This document shows, piece after piece, positions 6,203-16,233 of a stretch of 26,206 nt of DNA. The position numbers were made by a program, and so were the translations under genes. Source of the DNA: a virus. Location: positions 1 to 26,206 of IMG/VR virus record IMGVR_UViG_3300024518_001358; one strand, 5' to 3'. Each line of letters opens with the position of its first letter. Position 1 is the stretch's first letter. Under the pieces are notes generated by a model. It had not been told where the DNA came from. It did no database searches and saw only the letters and a list, made by a program, of their open reading frames with translations.

Positions 6203-8847
6203 TGCCAAAGCAAATGTATACATTAAATAACTTTTCAGGTGGTGTTAATAATTTACAAGACCCACGCGACTTAGCTGACAATCAGTTAGTGGTGGCTCAG
6301 AATGTAATGTTAGACCATAATGGAATGATACGTAGTCGTGGTTCCTTTGCAACACATGGTGATGCTGGTGACCAGACAGAAGGTTCTATAGAAAAAGGCT
6401 ATGGTTTTAAATCATTTGAAATAGATTATGCAGTTGGAGTTACAACTTCTGGAGCTCGAACAGATATTGCTTTCAATTCGGCTAGTGCTGGTAGTCATTA
6501 TGTATGGGCTTCTGGAGTTGATTTAAGAGACACCTTTCCAGTTGGTTCTGAAATATTTATTTCTGGAAGTACAAGTAATGATGGTTTTCACACTATTAAA
6601 GCTCATGGGCCCGGTGCAGGTAAATATTTAATTACTGGCGATACAATGACAGGAGAAGCCGCTGGAGATACAGTAACTATTACTGCCCATAAGCTAGGAG
6701 AATCTTTATTTTTATATGGAGATGCTGGAGAATCTAGCGTTAGTCATTATTTAAAATCTTCTGATGCTACCACACATGAAGTAGCTACTTTATTTAGTGG
6801 TTCAATACCTGTAGCTCCTGCAAGAATAATGTATTATATAGTTGATAATGCAGTGAGAATATCTGATACCCGCATGAGAGATTCAGCTATAGGTATTAAT
6901 AACAATAAAATACAATGGTGGGGTTTTGTAAAAAGAACACATTTTAGTGGAAGTACTGGAGAAAATAATTATTTAGGTTTTTATGCTAACGATAATACAT
7001 TAGCTCCCCCTACAGAAGCTGTTGTTGGAAGTGGTTATTTATCTTCTGCTGGTGCAGGTTTCAATATTAATACTACAATGGCTTCTGATGGAGTAAGTAC
7101 TTGGGTTGCAGACACATATCAAATAGCTATTAGTTTTATATATGATGATAATCAAGAATCGTTATTGTATGTACCTTCATCATCTAATACGTTTGCAGTC
7201 ACAGCAGGGCAAAAAGTCCAAGTAAAAATAAGAGCGGAAGGGCCTTACGATGAAAGAATTAGTGGTGGTAGAGCTTATTGTAGACCAGATGGTTCCGATG
7301 AGCCTTGGGTGTTATTAGCCGATATAAGTTTAAAGGAGGGTGTAAGAACAAGCCTAGTCTCTGACTTTGAAAATTCTTGGACTGTAGATACAGCTCCTAA
7401 TCATTATAGCGGTAATGTTGATTCGCTATCTCAAAATTTAGATACATATGAATCAATTAATGGGTATTCAAGTTCTGTTGATAGTAATAGCATTGGAGCT
7501 ATAGGTGAAGGATGGGGTAGTGCAGTTGTATGTAATAGGAGAACTTTTATAGCTAATGTTAAAATAATACCTCAAGGAAGCGACCAACCTGCTACTTTTG
7601 GTGATAGAATAATGTATAGTATGCCTAATAGATTTGATACATTTCCTTCAACTAACTATATTGATGTAGTTCGCGGAGACAATGAAACATATGTGCAATT
7701 AATGGAGTTTGCTGATCGAATATTAGCTTTTAAACAAAAATCTGTACAAATAATAAATGTATCATCTCCTTCAGATACTAGTTGGTTCTTAGAAGAAAAT
7801 GTAAAACATAATGGCTTAGCTCATCCAGCCGCTGTATTTAGAACTGATTTTGGTATATGCTGGGTAAATAGCAATGGTTGTTATCAATATGATGGAAGTA
7901 GAATAAGAAATTTAATAGAAGGTAAAATATTAGAAAATGGTACCACTGTTGAAGTTAAATCTCTAAATGCTGGCTCTCCTTCTTGGGAAAACTTTATTAC
8001 AGATGATTCTGTTATAGGTTATGATAAAATTAGAAAACAGTTGATAGTTATGAGAGATTCGTCTGGAGAATTTGATGGCGGTTCTAATAGTGGAGATGGT
8101 TATATATATGATTTTAAATTTAAAAGCTGGGTATTTGCTACTGATTTACTTACAGATTCAACAAGTACATTAAAATATCAATATAGTAATTTTGATATAG
8201 ACTACAATGGTGATTTATGTATATTAGAGCATAATCCGGCAACAGCTAGTGCTTTAAACGATGGTGATGGAATTGATGATGATGATACGGCAGTTGTGGT
8301 TGATGATGGCTCTGCATATGATGTTGGAGATATAGCTCACATAGGTTCAGAACAAATAAAAGTTTTATCCATTAGTAGTAATACATTAACAGTTAGAAGA
8401 GGTTGGAATGGAACAACTGCGGATGACCATGCTGATGATATTACTTTATATATGCATAAATATTTAGTTAAAAAGTATTCTGGTATTACGTTGTATAATG
8501 GAGGTGCAGGTACGTTTTTAGTAAAAACAAAAGATATAGATTTTGGGCAACCCGGTAGATTAAAAAAGATATACGCTGTATATATAACATATAAAAGCGA
8601 TAATTCTCAAACAACGCCAATATCATATGAAATAGATGGTACTACAAATTCCTATACAAATTTAACTGGTAATTTTGTGGCTACAAGTAATCAATGGGAT
8701 GTATTAAAAGCATACCCGGGAAGTCCGTTTACCTGTCAAAGTTTACAATTAAAAATTACTAATTCAGCTTCTGCTGGTACTTCATCTGGCATACAGATAA
8801 ATGATATAACTATTGAATATAGAGTATTACATACAAGAGTATCATAA
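6202..8847 (+). CDS. Large virion protein (stabilisation/tail-associated), beta-rich
   Basis: 881 residues from a GTG start sharing one base with the previous stop (TAGTG). The N-terminus (NNFSGGVNNLQDPRDLADNQ, then DHNGMIRSRGSF) is typical of a virion protein family near the tail genes of marine podoviruses and related phages, often labelled stabilisation protein. A central part around residues 460-570 has short Trp/Tyr/Phe-containing strands and the motif MEFADRILAFKQKSVQI, suggesting a beta-propeller-like body. Near residues 690-745 is a small domain ending in TLTVRRGWNGTTADDHADD, a module found in many phage tail proteins. Likely role: tail hub or stabiliser of packaged DNA. Equivalence to P22 gp10 is a hypothesis. 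Confidence 0.82.
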   Translation: MPKQMYTLNNFSGGVNNLQDPRDLADNQLVVAQNVMLDHNGMIRSRGSFATHGDAGDQTEGSIEKGYGFKSFEIDYAVGVTTSGARTDIAFNSASAGSHYVWASGVDLRDTFPVGSEIFISGSTSNDGFHTIKAHGPGAGKYLITGDTMTGEAAGDTVTITAHKLGESLFLYGDAGESSVSHYLKSSDATTHEVATLFSGSIPVAPARIMYYIVDNAVRISDTRMRDSAIGINNNKIQWWGFVKRTHFSGSTGENNYLGFYANDNTLAPPTEAVVGSGYLSSAGAGFNINTTMASDGVSTWVADTYQIAISFIYDDNQESLLYVPSSSNTFAVTAGQKVQVKIRAEGPYDERISGGRAYCRPDGSDEPWVLLADISLKEGVRTSLVSDFENSWTVDTAPNHYSGNVDSLSQNLDTYESINGYSSSVDSNSIGAIGEGWGSAVVCNRRTFIANVKIIPQGSDQPATFGDRIMYSMPNRFDTFPSTNYIDVVRGDNETYVQLMEFADRILAFKQKSVQIINVSSPSDTSWFLEENVKHNGLAHPAAVFRTDFGICWVNSNGCYQYDGSRIRNLIEGKILENGTTVEVKSLNAGSPSWENFITDDSVIGYDKIRKQLIVMRDSSGEFDGGSNSGDGYIYDFKFKSWVFATDLLTDSTSTLKYQYSNFDIDYNGDLCILEHNPATASALNDGDGIDDDDTAVVVDDGSAYDVGDIAHIGSEQIKVLSISSNTLTVRRGWNGTTADDHADDITLYMHKYLVKKYSGITLYNGGAGTFLVKTKDIDFGQPGRLKKIYAVYITYKSDNSQTTPISYEIDGTTNSYTNLTGNFVATSNQWDVLKAYPGSPFTCQSLQLKITNSASAGTSSGIQINDITIEYRVLHTRVS

Positions 8848-9563
8848 TGGATAGAGATATAAGAAGACTACAAAATATAAAAGAAGCGAGTGTTGCTTCT
8901 GGCGATACAAAAGGTGTGGCTAGTCATGCTCCTTCTTCTCAAAGTATGAAAGAGGGGGAACAGGTATTTGCTCAAGAAGGTAATAAACCTTTAGCATTAT
9001 ATAAAAAGAACAAAGGCTCTTTGTGGAAAGTTGGATTATCTAATGACGGCAATCAATATATTGAAAGAGATTTAAATATAAATGGTAATTTAATAATTGG
9101 CAAAAATAGAGAAGAAAAACATCAGCCTTCTTTTTTAGCTTATAACAGTTCTAGTGATGCTAATGTGTCTACGGGATCATATGCAGATGTTGAATTTGAC
9201 AGTGAGGTGTTTGATGTTGGTGATAACTTTGCTAGTAATATTTTTACAGCGCCCGTTACTGGTAAATATTTTTTACATACAAGTGTAGGTTTACTTACAA
9301 TAGATACAGCGGCTACTTACTATGCTATACAATTAGTTACATCTAACAGGAACTATCATTCAGTGCTTGACCCAAATTTTGCGTCTGATACTGCGGCTGG
9401 AAATCCCAGTCATTTGTTTCAAATAACATGTGTAGCTGATATGGAGGCGGAAGATACCGCTAAAGTACAACTGATACAAAGTGGGGGAACGGCTCAAACT
9501 GATATAATGGGGGGCGGTAGTAGTGATATGTACACTTGGTTTAATGGATATTTATTAGGATAA
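8847..9563 (+). CDS. Virion protein with C1q/TNF-like jelly-roll domain
   Basis: 238 residues, TAATG-coupled to the gene before. Residues about 36-62 have a conserved-looking EGEQVFAQ...LYKKNKGSLWKV stretch seen in phage structural proteins. From about residue 95 the sequence reads like a C1q fold: FLAYNSSSDANVSTG, then FTAPVTGKYFLH (133-144), then a long central part and a closing strand YTWFNGYLLG. C1q-like domains form compact trimers and in phages act as decoration or receptor-binding heads. The placement among virion genes supports this. Ligand unknown. Confidence 0.78.
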   Translation: MDRDIRRLQNIKEASVASGDTKGVASHAPSSQSMKEGEQVFAQEGNKPLALYKKNKGSLWKVGLSNDGNQYIERDLNINGNLIIGKNREEKHQPSFLAYNSSSDANVSTGSYADVEFDSEVFDVGDNFASNIFTAPVTGKYFLHTSVGLLTIDTAATYYAIQLVTSNRNYHSVLDPNFASDTAAGNPSHLFQITCVADMEAEDTAKVQLIQSGGTAQTDIMGGGSSDMYTWFNGYLLG

Positions 9564-9573
9564 AGGAAAAATT

Positions 9574-11295
9574 ATGGCATATAAAAGTTTAATAGATTAT
9601 TACGGTGGCGGAATGGTGAAACCATCAAAAGGTTATGCGCTAGGCGGTCTTGTGGCGGGAGCTAGAAGACAGAGAGATTATTCTGGTGAACTGAGAAATA
9701 TACAGAAACTTGCAGAACAATCAGCCGCTAGAAAAGCTAAAGCACAACGTAAAGGCGGTTTGTTGAAAACGGCTTTGGGTTTTGGTGGAACGTTATTAGG
9801 CGGCCCAATGGGCTCCGCTATAGGCTCTGCTTTAGGTCAACATATAGGAGAAAAGTCTTATACGAGTACTGATTTTGGTGGTGGTAAGTATGCTCAAGAT
9901 GTTCGCGGTATGCTTGGTAAGCAAGAGAAGGCATATGAAGATCAAGGTTTAGCAAGGGTTGGTTTAGCTGGTCTTTCTGGATATGGGGCTGGAAAAGCTG
10001 GTGGAATGTTTGGTAAGGCGGCTGGTGGAATAAAAGGTTTTGGTAGTGACGTTGGTATGATAAAAGAAGCTATGAAAGGTGAGGGTGGAGCTTCATTTTT
10101 AGAGGCCGCTAAGGGCGTTGGTTGGGATATACCATCAGTATTTGGAGGAGAAGCTTCAGAAGTAGGTAAGTCCTTAATGGCGGCTACAGCACCAAAGGTT
10201 GCTTCGGCGGCACAAGCCGCACCTACTATTGGTAAAAAGATTGTAACGAGTGTTACTGATAAAGCCGCTTCGGAAGAACCAGTTGGAGTACCATATTTTG
10301 GAGGAGATCGGAATGTTGTAACAGAAGAATCTGTTCCAATGTCAAACATATATCAGCCAGCTGGATACCCACATCATAATGTTGGTGATATAGTTGAGGA
10401 ATCTGCCTATCAAGGGCCACCAAGTCCTTCAGGTTTTATGGCGGCAGTACCACCATACGAAACAATGGAGGGTTCAGAATATTTACCAGCAGGAATACCA
10501 GATCAACCACAAATAGCTGGTGGTGCAGGTGGTGGCGGATATTTTGATAATTTATTTGGTGGTAGATCGTTTGGAGATATAATGGGTCAAGGTGCTAGTA
10601 ACATGCTTCAAGGTTTATACACAACAGGTTCTCTTTTAGGTGGAGCCTCTAATCCATATAATAAAAAAGGTGGTGGATTAATAGAAGGGTTGATGCCTAG
10701 AGGATATCAAAGTGGAGGTCAAGTTGGTTATGGAACTGCTACAAGCCCAGAAGAAGCATTAAGACAAATGGGTATGGGAGACGTTGCTGATGATCCGCGA
10801 TTGGGAAAATATATGGAAGATTTACCACAGTTTACTATGGGATATAAACAACAATTAGGAGATATAACATCTGGTGCTCGCTCTAGTTTAATGGATATCT
10901 CACAACAAGGTAGGATGCAACAGGCTGGTAGTGGATTTGCAGGTGGTGGAGCTGGTGCAATGGGGCAATCAAGGGCGAGAGAAGGTTTACAAAGACAATT
11001 TGGAACACAAAAAAGAGGTTTAGTCGAAGGATATCAAGCTGATTTATTAAGCGCTATTGCCGATATAGAGGGTAAGGGTGGTTTTGAATTTGGCAATGAT
11101 ACCACGAGAGCTGAGTGGCAACAAAATGCACCAGTTAATGATGCGGGTTGGAACCCACCATCAGGCACAGAAGGTGCAACGTACAATTACAATGGTGCAA
11201 ACTGGGTTTTCAGCGGAGGTAGCTGGATAACAGAAGAAGAACAAGAACAAGAAGCATTGTATGCACAGCAATCAGACTCGGATTACGGGCCATAA
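9574..11295 (+). CDS. Gly-rich internal virion (ejection-type) protein, 573 residues
   Basis: AAGGA sits 10 bases before the ATG. The N-terminal quarter has a Gly/Ala hydrophobic stretch (about 61-93, LLKTALGFGGTLLGGPMGSA), and Gly/Ala segments recur (about 130-155). Gly-Gly motifs of the kind GYQSGGQVGYG occur mid-protein (about 378) and a helical Gln/Arg-rich part covers about 420-510. The tail has a small WNPPSG...YNYNGANWVFSGGSW module. Gly-rich, membrane-prone proteins before other helical proteins match the internal or ejection proteins of podoviruses, which leave the capsid with the DNA and form a channel. No clear homology, so the role is from composition and order. Confidence 0.72.
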   Translation: MAYKSLIDYYGGGMVKPSKGYALGGLVAGARRQRDYSGELRNIQKLAEQSAARKAKAQRKGGLLKTALGFGGTLLGGPMGSAIGSALGQHIGEKSYTSTDFGGGKYAQDVRGMLGKQEKAYEDQGLARVGLAGLSGYGAGKAGGMFGKAAGGIKGFGSDVGMIKEAMKGEGGASFLEAAKGVGWDIPSVFGGEASEVGKSLMAATAPKVASAAQAAPTIGKKIVTSVTDKAASEEPVGVPYFGGDRNVVTEESVPMSNIYQPAGYPHHNVGDIVEESAYQGPPSPSGFMAAVPPYETMEGSEYLPAGIPDQPQIAGGAGGGGYFDNLFGGRSFGDIMGQGASNMLQGLYTTGSLLGGASNPYNKKGGGLIEGLMPRGYQSGGQVGYGTATSPEEALRQMGMGDVADDPRLGKYMEDLPQFTMGYKQQLGDITSGARSSLMDISQQGRMQQAGSGFAGGGAGAMGQSRAREGLQRQFGTQKRGLVEGYQADLLSAIADIEGKGGFEFGNDTTRAEWQQNAPVNDAGWNPPSGTEGATYNYNGANWVFSGGSWITEEEQEQEALYAQQSDSDYGP

Positions 11296-11306
11296 AGGAG
11301 AATAAA

Positions 11307-12512
11307 ATGCCAAGTGAATATGATATATATAGAGCCTACGCAGGAATGAACAGATCAAAGTCGGGATTTGATACATTCATGGAGGGCTTGAAAGAAATAC
11401 AAGCAGGAGCAAGAGCTGATAGACAATTAGATATTCAGGAAAGAGGTCAAGAACGTCAAGATCAAACATTGAAATTTAATCAAGATCAGATTATTGAAAA
11501 TAGAGCCAGACAAAAAGAAACGGATAAAATGGATGAGATGAAAATGTTGTTAGGTATAGTAGATAAACCCTATCAACAATCTCAAATTTTATCAAAGTAT
11601 GGCTATTCCGATCTAGCAAAAACAAAAATGGATGAGTATGAACGTGGTGTAGATTTAGAATCGGTATACAGTCAGTCTTGGGAGGGCTCTCCCACCGATC
11701 AATTAGGGGTTATTGGTGAATATTTAGCAAATGCAAACCCGACAGATAAGTTTTATCAAGATGCAAAATCACGTAGAGGTGATTTATTAGAAGAGATAAA
11801 AACCACTGATAAAGAAATATTAGCTGATATAGAATTTGGTGGGCAATATCAAAATGCTTTTAACTTATTAACAAGTCCCGCTTCTAATGCGAAAGAAAGG
11901 CAAGCAGGTAAAGATGAGTTAATACGACTGGAAGATGCGTTTAGCAAAAAAACTGGCGAATCTTATGAGAAGGCCACTCAGAGAAAATCTATATTACCTA
12001 AAGAAGCTGAAGACTTAAATGAATCAAATGCAACTTCTATACTTGAGGGCGGTACAGATGATAGATTATTTAGAGGGTATGATGATTTTGACATAACTGA
12101 GATGTCTGAAGATGAATGGGCTCAACTGGGAGATAAGAAAACGGTTCAAGATAAGGTAGAAGATAAAGTTACGACTGTAGATAAATCAAAAGAACCTGAT
12201 ACTAAAGTAGTATCCGCAGGTATGAGTCGTGTAAAACCCGAAGATGTTGGTACACAATTTAGTGGATTCCTTGCTGGTTTGAGTGTCGGAGGTCTGAGTA
12301 AAGGAGCTCAAAAACTAGTAGGCTCTAAAAAATATGATATATCTAAAATTGGAGATTTAAGCAAAAGACAGAGAATAAATATGGTAAGTAATATTTTAGG
12401 AAGAAAAGTATCACCAACTGAAGAAACTAGATTATTTACAGAGATAAGAAACTCTGGAATTGGAAAAGATATAAAGTCCGGTATAAAATTAGCATCTAAA
12501 TATAGATTATAA
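11307..12512 (+). CDS. Helical internal virion (ejection-type) protein, 401 residues
   Basis: AAGGAG lies just before the ATG. Residues about 25-85 are strongly charged and helical (RADRQLDIQERGQERQDQTL), typical of a coiled coil; the centre is polar and helical. The last 90 residues contain a short hydrophobic stretch (FSGFLAGLSVGGLSKG) and a basic end. This middle member of three consecutive large proteins probably joins the other two in the internal core or ejection apparatus. No enzyme motif was found. Confidence 0.7.
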   Translation: MPSEYDIYRAYAGMNRSKSGFDTFMEGLKEIQAGARADRQLDIQERGQERQDQTLKFNQDQIIENRARQKETDKMDEMKMLLGIVDKPYQQSQILSKYGYSDLAKTKMDEYERGVDLESVYSQSWEGSPTDQLGVIGEYLANANPTDKFYQDAKSRRGDLLEEIKTTDKEILADIEFGGQYQNAFNLLTSPASNAKERQAGKDELIRLEDAFSKKTGESYEKATQRKSILPKEAEDLNESNATSILEGGTDDRLFRGYDDFDITEMSEDEWAQLGDKKTVQDKVEDKVTTVDKSKEPDTKVVSAGMSRVKPEDVGTQFSGFLAGLSVGGLSKGAQKLVGSKKYDISKIGDLSKRQRINMVSNILGRKVSPTEETRLFTEIRNSGIGKDIKSGIKLASKYRL

Positions 12513-12518
12513 TATTAA

Positions 12519-15500
12519 ATGCCAGACACGAGAACACCAGAATCTACTAAAGATTTTTTACAGATATTAAGCGAATCTAATAACGAATCTTTTTTTGATG
12601 AAAAGCTATATGGTTTTATACCCGGTGGTTGGCTACCAGACTGGGTAAAGCAAGGGTATAATCAAAGTATAGAGGGGATGGCTCGCGAAGTTTTACGCGG
12701 TAAGTCTGTGTTTAATGTAGATCAAGAATACGATCCTAATATGTTAGAGGACATTGGTGCCACTGTAATGAGCTTCTTAACACCTACAGATGTTGGGGCG
12801 ATGTTCTTAGGTGGTGGGGTAGGTGGTCTAGCTGTAAAAAAAATGGCTACAAAAAAACTTGTACAAGCTGGAATAAGCGACAAGGTGGCAAATGTTGCAG
12901 TTGGTACTGGTTTTAAACGCATTCAAAATCATAAAGAAAGAGCGGCGAAACTTGCTGTTAAATTTAATCGTGGTAAAATTATGGAACAAGCTGGTGCTAA
13001 AGCGGTTACTGGAGCTTCTGGTTTAGGTTTTTATTCTGGATTGCAATCTATGTTAGGTCAGGAAATAACAAACGATGATGTAAACTTAGTGCAAACAGTA
13101 AAAGATGCCGCTATTGGTGCTACGTTAGGTGCGGCTACTGGAGGGTTAGGAACAAAAGCTGGGCAACTTGCGAAGGCAAGAGGGTTAGGTGAAAAGAAAT
13201 TTACACTTCCATTAGGCGGTGAAGTAACTGGCGTTAAAGCTGTAGAAAAAGGTACGGAGGTAGGTATCTTTGGCACTGGTGGCCCACTATTAGAAGGAGA
13301 GTTACCATCCGCTGAATCGTACATCCATGCCGCTGGAGTTATAGGTGGGCTTGCGGCTAACAGAGCCATATCAAAAAGAATAATACAACCACCAAAAAAG
13401 TTTTTAGAAGGAGAGCTTCAGAAACATAAGTTAAATACTTTTGCAACTGCGAAAGCAGAACAAAGCGCTAAAATGCAACGGAAGGAAGAAACGTGGGTAA
13501 ACAGAGAAGGTAAAGAAGTAAAAATATTAACAGACTGGTATAACGAATATAGAAACCAAGAAATTTTAAAAATAAAAAATGTAAAAACTGGAGAGACAGA
13601 AAAAATACCAAAAGCAGAATTCTTTTCTAAGGGCGGTAATTGGAGGAGAAAGAAGGATACGTTAGGTCGCGATGTATTAGCTGGATTGCAAAAAAGGTCT
13701 TTTGATTACAAGAGAAAAGGCGGAATAGCGGACTTAGAATTTAAAAACATGGTTGACAGAGCAGAGTTTGGAGATAGTGGTAAGACTTTTGGTAAAGCGA
13801 GAAAGTATAAAGGAAAACAAAAGGGAAGAGAGTTTCACACAGACTACGAAAAATTATCTTATGAAGGTAAACAGAGACTGTTAAATGATTTAGAGGTGAG
13901 AAAAGATTTAAAAAGAGATTTAAAAAACTGGGAATCTTTAGGGTTTAAAATTCCAAACGCTTCTTATCAATCGGTACTACAAGAACACTTACCCTCTGTC
14001 TATAATATGATTAATGGGTTAAAACCAAAATGGATGAGGATAACAGACAATCCTTTATCTCGAGCTGTTGTTAAAAAATTCTACGATCTAGATGCTAGGC
14101 AATCACAATTAAATCGTTCTCAATTTTATTTATTAAACAAATTAGCATATTATACTAAAGATGGTAAAACTATAAAAGGCTTATCCAACTTAAATGAAAA
14201 ACAAGCTACAGAGCTTGGTGCAGATTTACGTAGTTCTGATCCAGTTGCCAGATCAAGGTCTAGAAACTATAAACGTATGTTAAATGCACAGTATAAAATA
14301 GCTGAAAAAGCAGGCATTCCATTAGCGGAAAAACTAGAAGATTATTTTCCCAGATTCCTTAATAAAAAAATTGCCAATATTTTACGCAAAGATATAAGTA
14401 AAATAGTAGAAAACGATAAAGATTTAAATATGTTTGGTTCGAAGCTTGCTGATAATACAGCTGTGGCAAGTAAAATTCTTGCCGCTAAAAAAGCTGGTGA
14501 TTTTTCACCAGAAACAATGAAAGCTTTAGACGGTATAGTAAAACAATTTGAAGCAAAAGATTTAGCAAATGAAAAAAGAGCATATGCAAAAGCGTTTCAA
14601 ATAATGCGTGATGAGGTATTTGGTGAATATATATCTGTAAATCATAATTTAGAGGTAAAAAGAAAGAAACACAGTTTACCAGATGAGCTTTTTGAAACAG
14701 ATGCAAGATATGTATTACCTAATTATGCTAGCCAACTTTCTAAAAGGGCGGCTTACGTTGAAATAGCTGGGAAAAAAGGAGATAAAGTATATAAAGATAT
14801 AAAAGCTTTAGAGCATAAAGACGTTAAAATGTATGAAGAAGCAGAGTTATTGCGGAAAGCATTTGATGCATATACAGGAAAAATAGAATTAGATAAAGCT
14901 TATAACTGGAAACCTAAATCTCAAAAGCTTTTAAATGATATGGTAAATTTTCAAGTTGCTACAAAGATTGGTTTGGGTTTTGCTACCATACCAAATATAA
15001 CACAGGTGTTTATTTCTAGCACTCTTCGCGCTGGGTATGCTCCATTTATAAGAGGTTCTTATAATTATTTAACCAGTAAAAAATATAGAAACCAAATGGA
15101 AAAACATGTTGGTGCAGGTTCACTAGAATTACATCAAATGTTATCAGACTTTCACGCGGCAGATACAAGTTGGTGGGGTAAGAGAGCAGATCAGTTCACC
15201 ACATATTCAGGATTTAAACATATTAACAGGGCAAATATGCTTGTATCTGCATATACAGGATATGAAGCGGCGTTACGATGGCAGAAGATTGCGAAGACAT
15301 CTAAGTATAAAGCAAGAAGGAATTGGGCTAAGGAAAATTTAAAAGATATGGGAGTGACAGATATAAATCAAAAACTAAATCAAAAAGTAATGTCGCGAGC
15401 AATGTATGAGTTTGCTAGAGATACACAGCTACAGAAAAATGTTATGAGAGAACCAGATTTTGCTAATGACCCTAGATTTAGACCATTCTTCTTATTTAAA

Positions 15501-16193
15501 CGATTTGGGTATAGGCAATTTGAATATCTTACTAGAGAATTAAATAAAGAAGTGAAACGTGGAAATGCGGCTATTATATTAAGACTTGCCGCAGGCGGTA
15601 TGGCTGGCGGTATGTTTGTAAATGCGGCGAAAAGATTTTTACAGGATTTGATATCAGGTGAAGATATATTTGATGAACAATATAAAGTGGGTGAAGATGA
15701 ATTTGGTTTTAATGATATATTAGATAATTTTGGTGCGGTAGGTGCTTTTGGTTTAGTAACAGATATTGTAGCATCGGAAAGTAAGTGGAGAGCATTAGAG
15801 TTTGCGGCTAAACCAGCTGTTGTACAGGATGCTATGAAAGCATATACAACTATGCAAAAACTAGTGGAGGACACAGAAGATTTTGGTCTAGGGTTTCACA
15901 CTATGCAACGATCTCTAAAAAACATTGCTCCTATATTTGGTACAGTACCAAGAAGAGCGGCTCAGAGATTACAAACTAAAGGTCAACGAGAATCTTATGT
16001 TAAATATAGATACAGTAAGATACACCCTAGAATATTAGACTATATGATTGATGGCAATGATAGGATGGCAAGAAGATTGATACGAGAGTGGAATAGATCA
16101 TTCCCCGAAAGACCTATTATGTATGATGATATTGGCCCGAAGGCGATTAATCGTAGATTAGAAAATAAATATGAAAAGGAAATAAATCCTTAA
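12519..16193 (+). CDS. Large internal virion / DNA-ejection protein, 1224 residues
   Basis: The last rightward gene, six bases after its neighbour, without a strong ribosome site. A Gly-rich hydrophobic stretch lies near residues 90-115 (TDVGAMFLGGGVGGLAVKK), with further Gly/Ala segments near 160-230 and 265-285. The middle (about 400-900) is long, charged and helical. The C-terminal third includes FFLFKRFGYRQFEYLTREL (about 989) and a GGMAGGMFVNAAKRF segment (about 1024), resembling the C-terminal module of very large phage internal or polyvalent proteins. This matches the large member of a podovirus ejectosome (position of T7 gp16). I saw no lysozyme motif and no RNA polymerase motifs. Function inferred from size, order and composition. 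Confidence 0.75.
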   Translation: MPDTRTPESTKDFLQILSESNNESFFDEKLYGFIPGGWLPDWVKQGYNQSIEGMAREVLRGKSVFNVDQEYDPNMLEDIGATVMSFLTPTDVGAMFLGGGVGGLAVKKMATKKLVQAGISDKVANVAVGTGFKRIQNHKERAAKLAVKFNRGKIMEQAGAKAVTGASGLGFYSGLQSMLGQEITNDDVNLVQTVKDAAIGATLGAATGGLGTKAGQLAKARGLGEKKFTLPLGGEVTGVKAVEKGTEVGIFGTGGPLLEGELPSAESYIHAAGVIGGLAANRAISKRIIQPPKKFLEGELQKHKLNTFATAKAEQSAKMQRKEETWVNREGKEVKILTDWYNEYRNQEILKIKNVKTGETEKIPKAEFFSKGGNWRRKKDTLGRDVLAGLQKRSFDYKRKGGIADLEFKNMVDRAEFGDSGKTFGKARKYKGKQKGREFHTDYEKLSYEGKQRLLNDLEVRKDLKRDLKNWESLGFKIPNASYQSVLQEHLPSVYNMINGLKPKWMRITDNPLSRAVVKKFYDLDARQSQLNRSQFYLLNKLAYYTKDGKTIKGLSNLNEKQATELGADLRSSDPVARSRSRNYKRMLNAQYKIAEKAGIPLAEKLEDYFPRFLNKKIANILRKDISKIVENDKDLNMFGSKLADNTAVASKILAAKKAGDFSPETMKALDGIVKQFEAKDLANEKRAYAKAFQIMRDEVFGEYISVNHNLEVKRKKHSLPDELFETDARYVLPNYASQLSKRAAYVEIAGKKGDKVYKDIKALEHKDVKMYEEAELLRKAFDAYTGKIELDKAYNWKPKSQKLLNDMVNFQVATKIGLGFATIPNITQVFISSTLRAGYAPFIRGSYNYLTSKKYRNQMEKHVGAGSLELHQMLSDFHAADTSWWGKRADQFTTYSGFKHINRANMLVSAYTGYEAALRWQKIAKTSKYKARRNWAKENLKDMGVTDINQKLNQKVMSRAMYEFARDTQLQKNVMREPDFANDPRFRPFFLFKRFGYRQFEYLTRELNKEVKRGNAAIILRLAAGGMAGGMFVNAAKRFLQDLISGEDIFDEQYKVGEDEFGFNDILDNFGAVGAFGLVTDIVASESKWRALEFAAKPAVVQDAMKAYTTMQKLVEDTEDFGLGFHTMQRSLKNIAPIFGTVPRRAAQRLQTKGQRESYVKYRYSKIHPRILDYMIDGNDRMARRLIREWNRSFPERPIMYDDIGPKAINRRLENKYEKEINP

Positions 16194-16194
16194 A

Positions 16195-16220
16195 TAAAAA
16201 GGGGCGAGTTTCCCCGCCCC
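16195..16220 (-). terminator. Intrinsic terminator of the leftward transcript at the convergence point
   Basis: On the minus strand a GC stem GGGGCG/CGCCCC (16201-16206 with 16215-16220, 8-base loop) is followed directly by TTTTTATTTAA. The U-tract exists only on this strand, so it ends transcription coming from the right, just after the 16234 gene. It lies at the 3' ends of both convergent blocks; no U-tract is present for the rightward transcript. Confidence 0.75.
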
Positions 16221-16233
16221 CATTATCGGTCAA

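Noticed and set aside
12519-16193. Virion RNA polymerase as in N4-like phages
   Set aside because: The protein is far shorter than N4 vRNAP and I could not see polymerase motifs; composition fits an internal core protein.
16201-16220. Terminator for the rightward transcript
   Set aside because: On the rightward strand the stem is followed by CATTATC, with no U-tract; the tract is only on the other strand.
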